Shown: positions 43,203-54,062 of the stretch, in pieces
Position numbering within the stretch: the first letter of the stretch is position 1
How the letters are laid out: each line of letters starts with the position of its first letter
Origin: Bolinopsis microptera
Taxonomy: Eukaryota > Ctenophora > Tentaculata > Lobata > Bolinopsidae
Reading direction: 5' to 3'
Length of the DNA stretch: 60,000 nucleotides
Assembly: GCF_026151205.1 (NCBI RefSeq)
Contig: NC_087080.1
Span: forward strand, 4,693,096-4,753,095
Translations under genes and position numbers: made by a program
The notes under the pieces: model-generated
The model's database searches: none
The model's input: only the letters and a program-made list of their open reading frames with translations
Told to the model about the DNA's origin: nothing

Positions 43203-43519
43203 ATGTCCACTGGAGGCAATACAGCTAGAAGAAGAGGGAATTACTTGTTTACTGGAGCCTTTTGAGTGAGGATTCATTTTCAATAATTTTCTTCATCTGT
43301 TTGTCTCAGGGATCCATCTTTGTTATTTTCTGACAGATGCATCCAAAGTCATCTGAAATACATCGATTCGCTATCGTACAGAAAAACCCAGACCCTCGAA
43401 CAATAATTAATCTTAATATCGAAAACAAAGATTCATCACCTAATCGAACAATTGAAGAAATTTATGGATCATCTGCCAAAATTGCATCTTCCATCTATCA
43501 TGATAGTACCGAATTTTAG
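43203..43519 (+). CDS. Low-confidence small gene: 20-codon ORF and 60-codon exon
   Basis: A CCAAT (43137) and a TATA-like gtatattta (43077) precede a pyrimidine-rich leader and ATG 43203, which encodes only 20 codons, ending exactly at a donor (TTTTGA|GTGAGG). After a possible 71-base intron (acceptor ttttctgacag), a 60-codon ORF starts ATG 43337 and ends TAG 43517-43519. Joined, the mRNA would read TGAATG, a stop/start junction. The 60-aa product is hydrophilic with no recognised domain. It may be an upstream-ORF arrangement or chance. Confidence 0.3.
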
Positions 43520-43525
43520 TAATGT

Positions 43526-43837
43526 TTCAGCCCCTAGACCCCTAGACCCCTAGACCCCTAGACCCCTAGACCCCTAGACCCCTAGAGTCTAGACCCCTAA
43601 AGTCTAGACCCCTAGACCCCTAGACCTCTAGACCCCTAGACCCCTAGACTTCTAGACCCCTAGACCCCTAGACTTCTAGACCCCTAGACCCCTAGACCCC
43701 TAGACCCCTAGACCTCTAGACCCCTAGACCCCTAGACCCCTAGACCCCTAAACCCCTAGACCCCTAGACCCCTAGACCCCTAGACCCCTAGACCCCTAGA
43801 CCTCTAGACCCCTAGACCCCTAGACCCCTAGACCCCG
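43526..43837. repeat. 8-bp minisatellite (cccctaga)
   Basis: About forty copies of an 8-base unit with occasional variants (cctctaga, cttctaga, cctaaagtctaga). Confidence 0.9.
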
Positions 43838-44461
43838 CCCCTCCCTATCACCCATCACAAGGGCCTCGCCCCACAGGAGGCATCCTGTCAAAGTTAAAAA
43901 CTTAAAAAGTCTCTGTAGTCAGGGCGACAATTACCAACTCCTTTAAAACTGAGTATAAATTACGAGTGACCTGTGCGTCAGTGTTCATTGTGAGCCCCTT
44001 GCAGCTGTCTACTGTAATGTTTATCTAGTGAGACTGTTCCCATGGTTACAAGTGACACTGTTGTTGGGGCGGCTGTTCGTTTGTTCGAATAAACGTTTGT
44101 ATGTGTGTCTGTTTTTTGTGTTCGTTTGTTTGCATTACTCTGTCTTTTGGATAGTCTAAATAAAACACCTTATTTTTAATTTAAAGGTTTATTACGTCTA
44201 TTCAATGGTATCTAGAAGTAACCATCTCATTATAAACCTCTACAGCTGTTTAAAAGTTTAAAAGTTCTGAGCAGGTGTTACTATAATTACTTGGTAGGAC
44301 ACATCGAAGAACTGTTTAATTATGAGCCTTAATTAATTTGGTGTCTGAGAAAAGATGATATTTATAATTATACTTTATTTGTCAGGGGTCACTCAGACAT
44401 TGTTCTAATTCTGCAGTCATGTAAATTGTAAATATTCCGCCCTGTTATTTTCATACTGTGT

Positions 44462-44780
44462 CACGTGAACAGCTTACTGATTGGGTGTTTTTGGTCACGT
44501 GACAAGAATCAAGCGCACTGATTGGACCGTCCCAAGCACCCTCAATATGTAATTTCCTGGTCCGATAGCATTCCAAATAGGTCCGATGCAATTATTGTTC
44601 CTCGGAAACCATTCCTTGGAAACGTGCTCTCGATCCTTTCCTTCAGTCACTCATCACGGGCAAAGCAGAACAAGCCGATCATATATCACGTGACAGTGAG
44701 TTTACCAATCAGGACGCGCGGTATTATCACGTGACATGACGTATTATCACTTGACATGACGTATTGTCACGTGATGTCAC
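44462..44780 (+). promoter_or_regulatory. E-box/CCAAT cluster with a 20-bp tandem repeat
   Basis: Five CACGTG palindromes (44462, 44496, 44687, 44728, 44768) lie within 320 bp, together with ATTGG/CCAAT boxes near 44479, 44521 and 44705. The last part is three tandem copies of a 20-base unit, gtattatcacgtgacatgac (44721-44780; the middle copy has cttg for cgtg). It looks like a bHLH-type regulatory cluster. The target gene is unclear; it may drive the membrane-protein gene downstream. Confidence 0.55.
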
Positions 44781-44918
44781 GCGGCAGGTCTGATTTTAGC
44801 TTTACATTGTGCGGCGTATTTGACCATGTGCTGTAAAATTCCCTTTGTTTGCTTCTAGCCTACTCTTTATAACCTCATCAGCTGTACTTTGTTGTGTAAT
44901 TTGTTGTGTAACATGCTG

Positions 44919-45373
44919 TATCCTTACTTACTGTATCCTTACTTACTGTATCCTTACTTACTGTATCCTTACTTACTGTATCCTTACTTACTGTATCCTT
45001 ACTTACTGTATCCTTACTTACTGTATCCTTACTTACTGTATCCTTACTTACTGTATCCTTACTTACTGTATCCTTACTTACTGTATCCTTACTTACTGTA
45101 TCCTTACTTACTGTATCCTTACTTACTGTATCCTTACTTACTGTATCCTTACTTACTGTATCCTAACTTACTGTATCCTTACTTACTGTATCCTTACTTA
45201 CTGTATCCTTACTTACTGTATCCTTACTTACTGTATCCTTACTTACTGTATCCTTACTTACTGTATCCTTACTTACCGTATCCTTACTTACTGTATCCTT
45301 ACTTACTGTATCCTTACTTACTGTATCCTTACTTACTGTATCCTTACTTACTGTATCCTTACTTACTTACTCC
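44919..45373. repeat. 15-bp minisatellite (tatccttacttactg), about 30 copies
   Basis: Nearly identical 15-base units with only two or three single-base variants. Because 15 is divisible by three and the unit lacks stops, long pentapeptide ORFs (LLYPY, CILTY) arise in two frames; I treat them as artefacts. Confidence 0.95.
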
Positions 45374-45435
45374 TAATTATACTCATGTTGGGATAGTTTT
45401 AACTTCTAACTACCTAGTATTTTGGCAATTTTGTT

Positions 45436-45446
45436 TTTTAGAGGTC
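45436..45446 (+). other. Candidate 11-base microexon
   Basis: A strong acceptor (ttttgttttttag) is followed by AGGTCACGTCG and a strong donor (GTAAGC). Length and phase (in 2, out 1) would fit the next candidate exon at 46424. Speculative without RNA data. Confidence 0.2.
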
Positions 45447-45547
45447 ACGTCGGTAAGCATTTAAGTGGAGCGCTGTTTTTAAGTTGTATAGCGTGTAATA
45501 TATAATATAACTAACAAGGTGGACATGTTGTTTCTGCTCTGTAGTTG

Positions 45548-45692
45548 CGATCTTGACAATTGAAATAAAGACTTTAATAAAAACGATTTTAAACTATTTT
45601 CACAGCTACAAATAATTACATTTATTGAGACTGATGTCGAACATCCGAAATATTTCGTTACATTCAAGTCGTCGTTTCAATTGTCAAGATCG
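45548..45692. mobile_element. 145-bp MITE-like inverted repeat
   Basis: 18-bp perfect terminal inverted repeats, CGATCTTGACAATTGAAA at 45548-45565 and the complement at 45675-45692, enclose about 110 bp of non-coding sequence. No clear target duplication. Confidence 0.65.
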
Positions 45693-46423
45693 TGTCTTTA
45701 CCGTTACGTCTTGTATACCAAACGAATTTTTTACCTGACTTTGTTTCTGTTTAGCAGAACGCTTACCGAACTTTTAGCCGTTACCATGACTACCATTATA
45801 ACATACTAATCAAAGCCAAGTCAAGTTTACAAAACAAGAAATGTTATGGTTACACTCTCTTTATATTATATTGAATGCTGTATTTATGTTTATGATCTCT
45901 GCCCACTGTTTTAACCGACGACAGAAATACATTCTGATAGTAATATTGTATATTTTTATATTGATTGCAAATAAATGTTTTTAAAAGTTAGCGCCGAATC
46001 CTGCCTCTGGGTACTGGGTAGTGTATCAATGAAATACAAGTACACAGATACACAACACTTCCCACAAGTCACATTCGTCGAAATCCGACCTTTCAACTGC
46101 TTTATCAGCTGCTGATAAACTGATAAAGCCAGAAAACGGTTTCAATCAATGTAGTTAAGTTCAAATTTTCATTGAGTTATTCTTTATTGGTTGATTTTAT
46201 TGACTAAAAACTTTGTCTCCGATAAAATTATTACTCAATTACTTAAATAACAGCTCAAATATCTAGGAATTAATTAACTGACAGTCACTAATTACCTAGA
46301 GAATTAATTAACTGACAGTTACTAATTACATAATGAATTAATAAACTAATAGTTACTAATTACTTAATTACCCTCAAGGTATAGATGGTGACGCGGGATA
46401 CTCCCCCTCTCTGATGTTTTCAG

Positions 46424-46727
46424 ATGTCATCAGACGGTCTCTCAACAATTCAGTAGGGAACACCGCGGTCAGTAAATCAGTTAATTAGTTAATTAGTCAA
46501 TTAGTTTATTTGTTATTTTGTTAATTATTTCATCCCTAACGAATAACCACATCAATATTGAATACTCATCGAACTTATTAAGTTACTAATTTATCAATTA
46601 ATAACTAAATAAACAACACTCCAACAGACGTCTGATAACAACACGCTAAATGCACTGCAGCCAGTAGCAGCTCCAGTCTCAGCAAACGCTACTGGAGACG
46701 ACACTGACAAGAGCATATTTATTCTCG
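46424..46727 (+). CDS. Membrane-protein gene: two extracellular exons
   Basis: Exons 46424-46467 (acceptor gttttcag, donor GCG|GTCAGT) and 46628-46727 (acceptor ccaacag, donor CTCG|GTTAGT) join in phase 0 and leave phase 1. The product reads VIRRSLNNSVGNTA, then TSDNNTLNALQPVAAPVSAN, with three N-glycosylation sequons (NNS, NNT, NAT), and ends in the hydrophobic SIFIL that merges with the transmembrane exon at 49882. A low-complexity, glycosylated juxtamembrane stalk is inferred. The N-terminal exons (signal peptide and any ectodomain) were not identified upstream. The 46424 exon is less certain than the 46628 one. Confidence 0.55.
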
Positions 46728-46868
46728 GTTAGTTTATTAAATATTTAGTTAATTGGGTAATTAATTAACTGATTAATTAAACTATTAGATTAATTACTGC
46801 AAATAATTTCATTACATTTTATCATCTACGGAGATGCTACTATTTTCCTGAATTTGAATCGAGTGGAG

Positions 46869-47745
46869 GATAGTAGGGGCCCTAATAGTAAGGACCCTAA
46901 TAGTAAGGACCCTAATAGTAAGGACCCTCATAGTATAGGGGCCCTAATAGTAAGGACCCTAATAGTAAGGACCCTAATAGTAAGGACCCTAATAGTAAGG
47001 ACCCTAATAGTAAGGACCCTAATAGTAAGGACCCTCATAGTAAGGACCCTAATAGTAAGGACCCTCATAGTAGGGGCCCTAATAGTTAGGTCCCTAATAG
47101 TAAGGACCCTAATAGTAAGGACCCTGATAGTAAGGACCCTAATAGTAAGGACCCTGATAGTAAGGACCCTACTAGTAAGGACCCTAATAGTAAGGACCCT
47201 AATAGTAAGGACCCTAATAGTAGGGGCCCTAATAGTAGGGGCCCTAATAGTAAGGACCCTAATAGTAAGGACCCTAATAGTAAGGACCCTAATAGTAAGG
47301 ACCCTAATAATAAGGACCCTAATAGTAAGGACCTATAGTAAGGACCCTAATAGTAAGGACCCTGATAGTAGGGACCCTAATAGTAAGGACCCTGATAGTA
47401 AGGACCCTACTAGTAAGGACCCTAATAGTAAGGACCCTAATAGTAAGGACCCTCATAGTAGGGGCCCTAATAGTAAGGGCCCTAATAGTAAGGACCCTAA
47501 TAGTAAGGACCCTAATAGTAAGGACCCTAATAGTAAGGACCCTAATAATAAGGACCCTAATAGTAAGGACCCTAATAGTAAGGACCCTAATAGTAAGGAC
47601 CCTAATAGTAGGGGCCCTAATAGTAGGGGGCCTAATAGTAGGGGGCCTAATAGTAAGGACCCTAATAGTAGGGGCCCTAATAGTAAGGACCCTGATAGTA
47701 GGGGCCCTAATAGTAAGGCCCTAATAGTAAGGACCCTGATAGTTG
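46869..47745. repeat. 15-bp minisatellite (aatagtaaggaccct), nearly 60 copies, with higher-order repeat
   Basis: Tandem 15-base units with variants (ggggccct, aataataagg, actagtaagg, gatagtaagg). The order of variant units recurs with a 238-bp shift: actagtaagg at 47171 and 47409, aataataagg at 47306 and 47544. This marks a block duplication of 16 units, one of which (at about 47331) lost 2 bases. It lies in the intron after 46727. Long ORFs across it in both strands are artefacts. Confidence 0.95.
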
Positions 47746-47993
47746 GGTCCCAGGAACTGCAGCAATTGGTTTGTTTCCTGTTACTCTCCCAACACTGTAT
47801 AGTCCTGTTGAGCATTTGGTGTATTGTTTTACGCACAGTGTCGTGTTTTGTAATGAGTATTATAGTGGTTTATTATACACAGCACGTATTCATTGCTTGT
47901 TAATATTCAGTGTTAATTTCAGTTTGAAATTCTCTCGAATAAACCACTTTTAATGGACGAAGTTTGAATTGTTAGAAAATTTGTTTATTTAAG

Positions 47994-48101
47994 GAGTTAT
48001 GTTTTTACTTAGTTGTATAGTGATGGTAGCAGAAAGTCACGATATCTGGAATTATGGTGATTACTACAGTAATGATAATATTACTCCAGACTATTTACCT
48101 G
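47994..48101 (+). CDS. Candidate symmetric cassette exon (or alternative first exon) of the membrane-protein gene
   Basis: The segment follows the acceptor tttgtttatttaag and ends at donor CCTG|GTAATT. It is 108 bases, phase 1 in and phase 1 out, so it can be inserted or skipped between 46727 and 49882 without a frame change. Alternatively the internal ATG at 47999 could be a start: MFLLSCIVMVAESHDIWNYG is a fair signal peptide followed by an acidic, tyrosine-rich stretch with an NIT sequon. As a cassette it would create a second hydrophobic segment (IFILGVMFLLSCIVMVA) before the TM exon. No RNA evidence. Confidence 0.4.
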
Positions 48102-49881
48102 GTAATTATACTATATTTTATTTATCTGTCTGAACAAAAATGCTTAATATTTATAAATAAATTAGTTGATAAAATAGTCAGCTACAATAACACAACAGCT
48201 ATACCACTATTAAATACCAGGTGTAATTAAGTTGTTAGTTTGAAGTGCCAACAATGCACACTACACACTGAACTAGAACATTACACTATTACACTGTAAC
48301 ATTAGCATAACACAGTGAGCTTTCTACCACGCCCCCCACTGGCTCATGAGGGAGCATCTTAACATCTGCTGTACAAATACAGTGTCATAATATAGAGTGT
48401 ATATATTACATAGCTCTCGGCCTGCCGATTGAGCACTGTCAGCAGACGACGCCACCCACAATAATATTATATAGACTGTGTTTACAATACATATATAGAG
48501 ATATAGGGACCTAGCGAACATTGGTCGTATGAACACTGAACACACAAAGGATATTTTTTGTGACTATTTTCCAGCATTTTTACAATGCTATGTCAAGAGA
48601 TAAGAGCTATTTAAAAATGTTTAATAGTACTATATAAATTTGCTAATAGCGTTAGCATATTTAGACATGTGTGCATATATTTATATTTGATCGTAATTAA
48701 AGATTTTGAGGCGTTAGTGTAATGCCTCCGGGTAGTGCTCCTCAATAAAAAACATTAGTGAACATTTGTACATGTAATAAGACAAGTGGGATGTTTAGTA
48801 AGCTACCTGGATCAGAGTACCATTCTTACATACCTCCCTACACTCACCATTGCTACACTCCTCTTTTTGGTATTCTTCAGTTAGTCCAGATTGTACAGAT
48901 CAGAGTTTTCAGACATTAACTACTCTCCAGATAACACACCCTACCAAAGAGCTAAGTCTGAATGTCTGGCCAAATATCCCCAAATGCTTTGGTATCCATG
49001 GTAACCAACAAATTCCTTCATTCTTGTCATTCCAGTATCTTTACTGACTTTAGTCTCAGACCAAATTGCCTAAATAATCACTGAGGAAGCCGTGACCCGG
49101 CCAGGGAATAAGGAGAATGGTTTGTGCATTCCTAACATTGTCTGGTCGCTGCACGTGCAATATTTATTCGAATACAATTTATTTATCAATACTTTACCTT
49201 CGATAACAATACTGAGCAGTTTGTCGTGTTATTTTGTGTTTTTTCTGCTGCAATTAGTTCAAACTATTCAAACTGTTCGCCTCAATTCTTGCCCAATCAG
49301 GTGGGGGAACTAACTGTGAACATCACAGTGAATATCACAGTGAATATCACAGTAAACATCACAGTGAACATCACAGTGAATATCATAGGAGCTTCATTGT
49401 AGAGCACAGTTTTCTAATTCAGTTTTCTAATTTAACTCTAGGGTACTTGTAACAGAAAAGCTTGACTATTTGGAGAACAGGAGTACTACCCTTTCAAATA
49501 TCCTCTGAACAGAATTCCATATTCGTCCCAAACTAGATATTATCCTCCATTTTAAGTTTAAACACCAACCCAATTACAGCTACTGCTCTACTGATTAACT
49601 CTCAGTTTTACAATTATTAGTTTTATTAGTAAAATAGTAAATGGATTAGGTGGCATTCTAATAATATCACCTGACAAAGTTGTTGAGCGCATATAGTTGT
49701 TGTGAAGTGAAAATTTAATACTTTAGCAACATGATATTGTATAATATATGTTACCATCTTTATACTTTTAGCAACATGCTGTTGTATCTATTACCATTTT
49801 AATAATTAACCATTTTATTTATTTACTATATCTATTTATTTACCATTTTATTTATTTGTATCTAACCTATACCTTGTTCAG
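48102..49881. other. Intron/intergenic stretch with a 12-bp repeat
   Basis: AT-rich with no firm exon. At 49316-49385 there are about six copies of a 12-base unit (aacatcacagtg/aatatcacagtg). Small ORFs near 48850 and 49092 lack splice or start context. Confidence 0.5.
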
Positions 49882-49948
49882 GTATTCTGATAGGATTCTG
49901 CGTGTTTGCAGTGGTTGGAGTTACAATGACAGTTGTGTGCTGGATAAG
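49882..49948 (+). CDS. Membrane-protein gene: transmembrane exon
   Basis: The acceptor (taccttgttcag) and donor (ATAAG|GTACGT) frame 67 bases. In phase 1 they encode ILIGFCVFAVVGVTMTVVCW plus Ile and the start of an Arg codon, a textbook single transmembrane helix followed by the stop-transfer charge supplied by the next exon (RR). The preceding exon ends in phase 1 with hydrophobic residues and completes a Gly codon across the junction. This exon gives the gene its identity as a membrane protein. Confidence 0.65.
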
Positions 49949-52729
49949 GTACGTGAGAAATGAGCTTTATTATCTTAGTTACTAATAGTTACTAATAGTT
50001 ACCATTAGTTACTTTAATGTAGTTATTATAATGGTGACTTATAGTTTATGCAATAGTTTGTAGTACATAAGATTAATTGTTCCATTATTAGTTATTTGAT
50101 GGAAGAATGTAAGGAGGAATTGTCCTAACTCTCAAGTTCCGTTTTGAAAATTCCGTTACCACTCTGACCCTCCATTGGCAATGAAACTACACAGCAACTC
50201 AAACTTAGATTTGAAAAATTATTCTTTATATATTGTTGATAATGTATATTATTACTATAGTTACCATGGTTACAATACACTGTGATTCACATTTACATGA
50301 ATAGGAAAAATAATTTCAAATCGGAATTTCCAGCCTCCAACTTATGATAGCCCCCTTACCTAGCTTATTGTTTGTTTGTTTATAAACAAATAGAACGGTT
50401 CCAAAATCTGAGTTTAAATACGGTTGGTGCCTGCATTCCTGCAATGGTATTTATTAAGCCTTTATATCTTAATAGTTACAGTCGAATTATACATGTAAGT
50501 TACCAGTGAATTTGATGAAATCGTACCTTCGTGATGGTTTGAATTGGTAGTGATTGTGCAATATTATACGTATTACGTAATAATATACGTATTACGTAAG
50601 ATGTGACCCTGTGACTATCTGGCGCGCCTTGATTCTCAGACCAATTATCTACTTAAATTCTTACCAACAACATTGTGAGTTCATTACAGCTTAACAATAG
50701 ATTTCTTTAGCTGTGAACTGTATGACGTGTAGTGTTCAGTATCCAGGACAGAACTAAACATAAGATTAGTATGTATATTCAGTTCTTATCAATCAGCTCA
50801 ATTACCCTTATATATTAAGTTATAAACCTGGATTTAAATATACAGCCTCTGTAAACAGAGCTCTGTTTACAGTTCTGTACATACAACTATAAACACTTGT
50901 TTATAACCACTTTGTTTATAAATAATGATAATGTATTGACCTGTAGTGGTCCTCATTCCTCACCGCATGGGAGGTGTGCAATGTTTTAAACGAGTGTAAC
51001 AGTGTGTAACAGTGTGTAACAGTGTGTCTTATTGTGTATATTTGTAGTGAGGGCACTGGATCAGCTTACTGGATCAAACAGTGGGTACAAAAGAGACTAT
51101 AAATATAGTATAAACACTACACAAACAGTATAGTGTGTAGTGTGTACAGACCTAATAGTGAGGTATTATTGGAGAGTTGGGGGAAGTTTTGAGAAAGGAC
51201 CATATTTTAATTCCTTTCTCGTGAAGTAATTAATTGTACGACAATGGAGGTTATTTTAATTGATGGATAAGGAGCTCTAAAAGTATTTAGGAAGGGATTG
51301 CATGAGTTTTGAAAGAATACAGCTGAAATCATCACTCACACATTAATACTTTAATATACAGAGATACTAGATACATTAATAATTAGTTACTAGAGATAGA
51401 GTGTATCTAGTTAATTCAGACCTAACATTAATTAGTTTAGTTCAGACCTAACTCAGTTAACCGTGCTACTTGTAGTCAGTGAATGTGACCAACACTGAGT
51501 ATTGAGTAGTTGGTAGTTATAGTGAAGTTATGTGTAGTATCACGTCGCAATCTTTTTAAGCAGTAATATGTACATGCTTACAGTAAGTATAGTTCTGAAG
51601 TATAAAAGTGTTATCAGCATACCTACATATCTAGGTTTATTAAACCTAACCGGACCAAGTATCCATATTTAATTTTTTATCATCTTACGCTGCAAGAGTG
51701 TGAACTCAAAAGACAAAACAGCTCTGGATTCCGAAACTTCCTGAGATTCCAGTAATTTCGGAGATTAGCAACGTCATAAAGTGCACTGTAGTCTGTAACC
51801 ATGGTAATTTCCAGCAACGTCATTCACAGCTCATCTTACAACCCTTCAGCCTGATACTCCCAGATATTTTACATTTTGTGTTAGTTTCCTAGACAAAGTT
51901 TACAGAACCTGTTCTTATATTTTATACTTTTATAGCTGCTTAGAAAAATTGCTGTCATAATCCTAATATACCTTAATGTGATCATAATTATTCTTTGCTT
52001 TCTTTGAAGATAATGATCATATTATAATGTATAGAATTAGTATTTAGTAGTATTGGTATTGTAAAGTATTATTGATACTCGTAGCTTGATAATGGGATAT
52101 ACGTAGCTTTAATAGCTTTTTAGATAATAGGTATAGATAATGATGGTAGCACGTGATACGTCTCGGCGTCTTCCTCATTATAGAGCTTTTATAAAAGTAA
52201 ACATCTTATTAAATACTGAATAACATACTTTGGATGAGCATGTCACAAAGCTTACTTCGTCAGTTTATTGTTATATTCTAGTTACTTTTATTGTTTAATG
52301 TTATTGTTTACTTATTTGCCTGTTATAAAATCTGATTCTTATATATTGATGTACTTATTTTGAGGGTATTTTCTAGAAATAAAGTTTACCACTGCATTAG
52401 TCGTAGTTAGGTAAGAATAAGTTACCTGTGTCCTGTGCAAGATACTTGTAAGCTTACAATGCTTCTGAATACTTACTAAATACGAAAGCTTGCTTTAATG
52501 AACATTTCTAATTAATATCTGCTTAGTGTTGTGTTCCTTCCTTGGAAATAGACAGGAAAGATGTCTTTTCACTCGGCGTTTATGATAAATGTCACAAATG
52601 GTGGCGACGTTGTTTTGGCTCGAGCCTCAACGTTAACGAAATATGGAATTATCAGATTTAACGGTTAAGAGTTGAGTCAACCAAAATTTTAAACAAATTT
52701 ATGAGATTGTCGTAAATGATGGCTGAACT
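49949..52729. other. Long AT-rich intron
   Basis: No coding exon supported. Notable are a dispersed repeat at 50371-50462, palindromic tacgtattacgta words at 50566-50600, and a triple agtgtgtaac repeat at about 50999-51027. Confidence 0.5.
50371..50462. repeat. Dispersed repeat, copy A
   Basis: Begins with gtttgtttgttt, then atagaac, gagtttaaatacggttggt, gcctgca and tattaagcctttata. It aligns over about 90 bp with 56608-56730. Possibly a short retroposed or MITE family; boundaries unknown. Confidence 0.55.
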
Positions 52730-53068
52730 CAGTGGCGTAACTTTGCCTGTTGGCGCCCCCCCGCTCAGTGACGAAAAGCGCCCCCTAAAATTTCTTGTGT
52801 CCCTAAAAAAAAAAAAAAAAAAAGGTCGGGTACTTTTTTTCTCGCCCCCCTACAGCTTTTTGCGCCCCTGAAGCAAAAAAGGGTACCCCAAATATTTTTT
52901 TCGCGTCGACTGAACGCTAAATTGGACAGGGAAATACACAAACAAGGCGTTTTTTCAGTGAAAGGGCCTAAAATTCAGTAAAAATTGCGCCCCCCTTATA
53001 CGGCGCCCCCCCCCCCCCCCCCCCCCCCCCGCACAGCGGGGTCTGCGGGGCCCTAAGTTATGCCACTG
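52730..53068. mobile_element. hAT-like MITE, copy 2
   Basis: Same family and orientation as 7290-7635: it begins CAGTGGCGTAACTT and ends AAGTTATGCCACTG (one mismatch), with the same interior phrases (ctcagtgacgaaaag, gaaagggcctaaaatt) and long C and A runs. Flanks gctgaact and (g)gctgaaga suggest a decayed 8-bp duplication. Confidence 0.9.
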
Positions 53069-53125
53069 GGCTGAAGATAACATTTTACTGACCATTTGCT
53101 TTAGAGTGACACTTTGGGTCACGTA

Positions 53126-53369
53126 AGGGTCTGCCCACACTACGCCTCTATTCCCCGAATTTCTGCCCACACTACACCATGTGGCGACGGGCCACATGGC
53201 GTGGGTCATGGCGTGGGTCAAAAGGCACAGTGTGTTTAGAGCTCCCGCCAGTTGGCGTGGAAACTCTCATGGAATAGAGGCACGGATTTTTAAAACATTT
53301 TGAAAACATGGCGTAGTGTGGGCAGAAATTCGGGGAATAGAGGGCAGAGGCGTAGTGTGGGCAGACCCT
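53126..53369. mobile_element. 244-bp MITE with about 55-bp inverted ends
   Basis: AGGGTCTGCCCACACTACGC at 53126 matches, inverted, gcgtagtgtgggcagaccct ending at 53369. Inverted identity continues through ctctattccccgaatttctg and a second cccacactac. The interior has atggcgtgggtc tandem words. No ORF. It sits only 57 bp from MITE copy 2. Confidence 0.85.
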
Positions 53370-54062
53370 AACACTACTTCTTAAATCACAGCTACATTTT
53401 TAGTATCAGAAATATTTGTAGTTTCTCTTAATGAGAATTCAATTTTTTGAGAAAATTTAGCTCATTCGTTTTTGCGTACTTTAATCTTTACTTTTAAAAC
53501 TTCTACTTTCCATAGAACGTCTTAACAGCACGCGCTAAAATATATTTATCATAACTTTTTCATTAAAAGCATTTTCTGTAACAGTTTGCGCGCGCGTTAC
53601 GCGCTCTTCTTAATCTAAGACCCGGTTTATTATTTTATATTATTTAATATACTTACTCTTTGTCTCTAATAACCAATTAATTTCACCAATGGGAACTTGT
53701 ATCTATTATACTCACAGTTCACTTTCTACCGACGAAATGCCTGACCCTCATTACATTTTAAGTAACTATATGAACTCTATTAAAGCCACCAGCCGACTGG
53801 TGTACAACATCATGTTCATTATCCAGTCTTTGAAAGGAACTCTTCTATTATAAGTAGCCCTGTGTAATACTCTGTGCTTATGAGCTATTTACAAACTATT
53901 ACAAACATGCAACTTAACATTCTCATAGGAAGGTAGGTACTTATTATCTCCTGAGACCTACAGGTCCTAGTGTTCTGAAGATTGGGTCTAATCTGCGGAG
54001 TTTCACCACACTACCCCCGCTTTAACCACTGTTTGGATGATTACAGCCGCCACCGCGCTACT
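53370..54062. other. Intron sequence without recognised exons
   Basis: AT-rich non-coding sequence with a short GC-rich word cgcgcgcgttacgcgc near 53589. Nothing else supported. Confidence 0.5.

Noticed and set aside
43526-43837. CRISPR-like regular repeats
   Set aside because: Units are contiguous 8-mers with no spacers, in a eukaryotic context; it is a minisatellite.
44845-45464. Two long overlapping ORFs of LLYPY or CILTY repeats
   Set aside because: They arise because the 15-bp minisatellite has no stop in two frames; no ATG context, and identical units in both frames show no coding constraint.
46854-47903. 349-aa ORF and opposite-strand ORF of repeat peptides
   Set aside because: Product of the 15-bp minisatellite; the frame drifts where units lose bases, and both strands are open.
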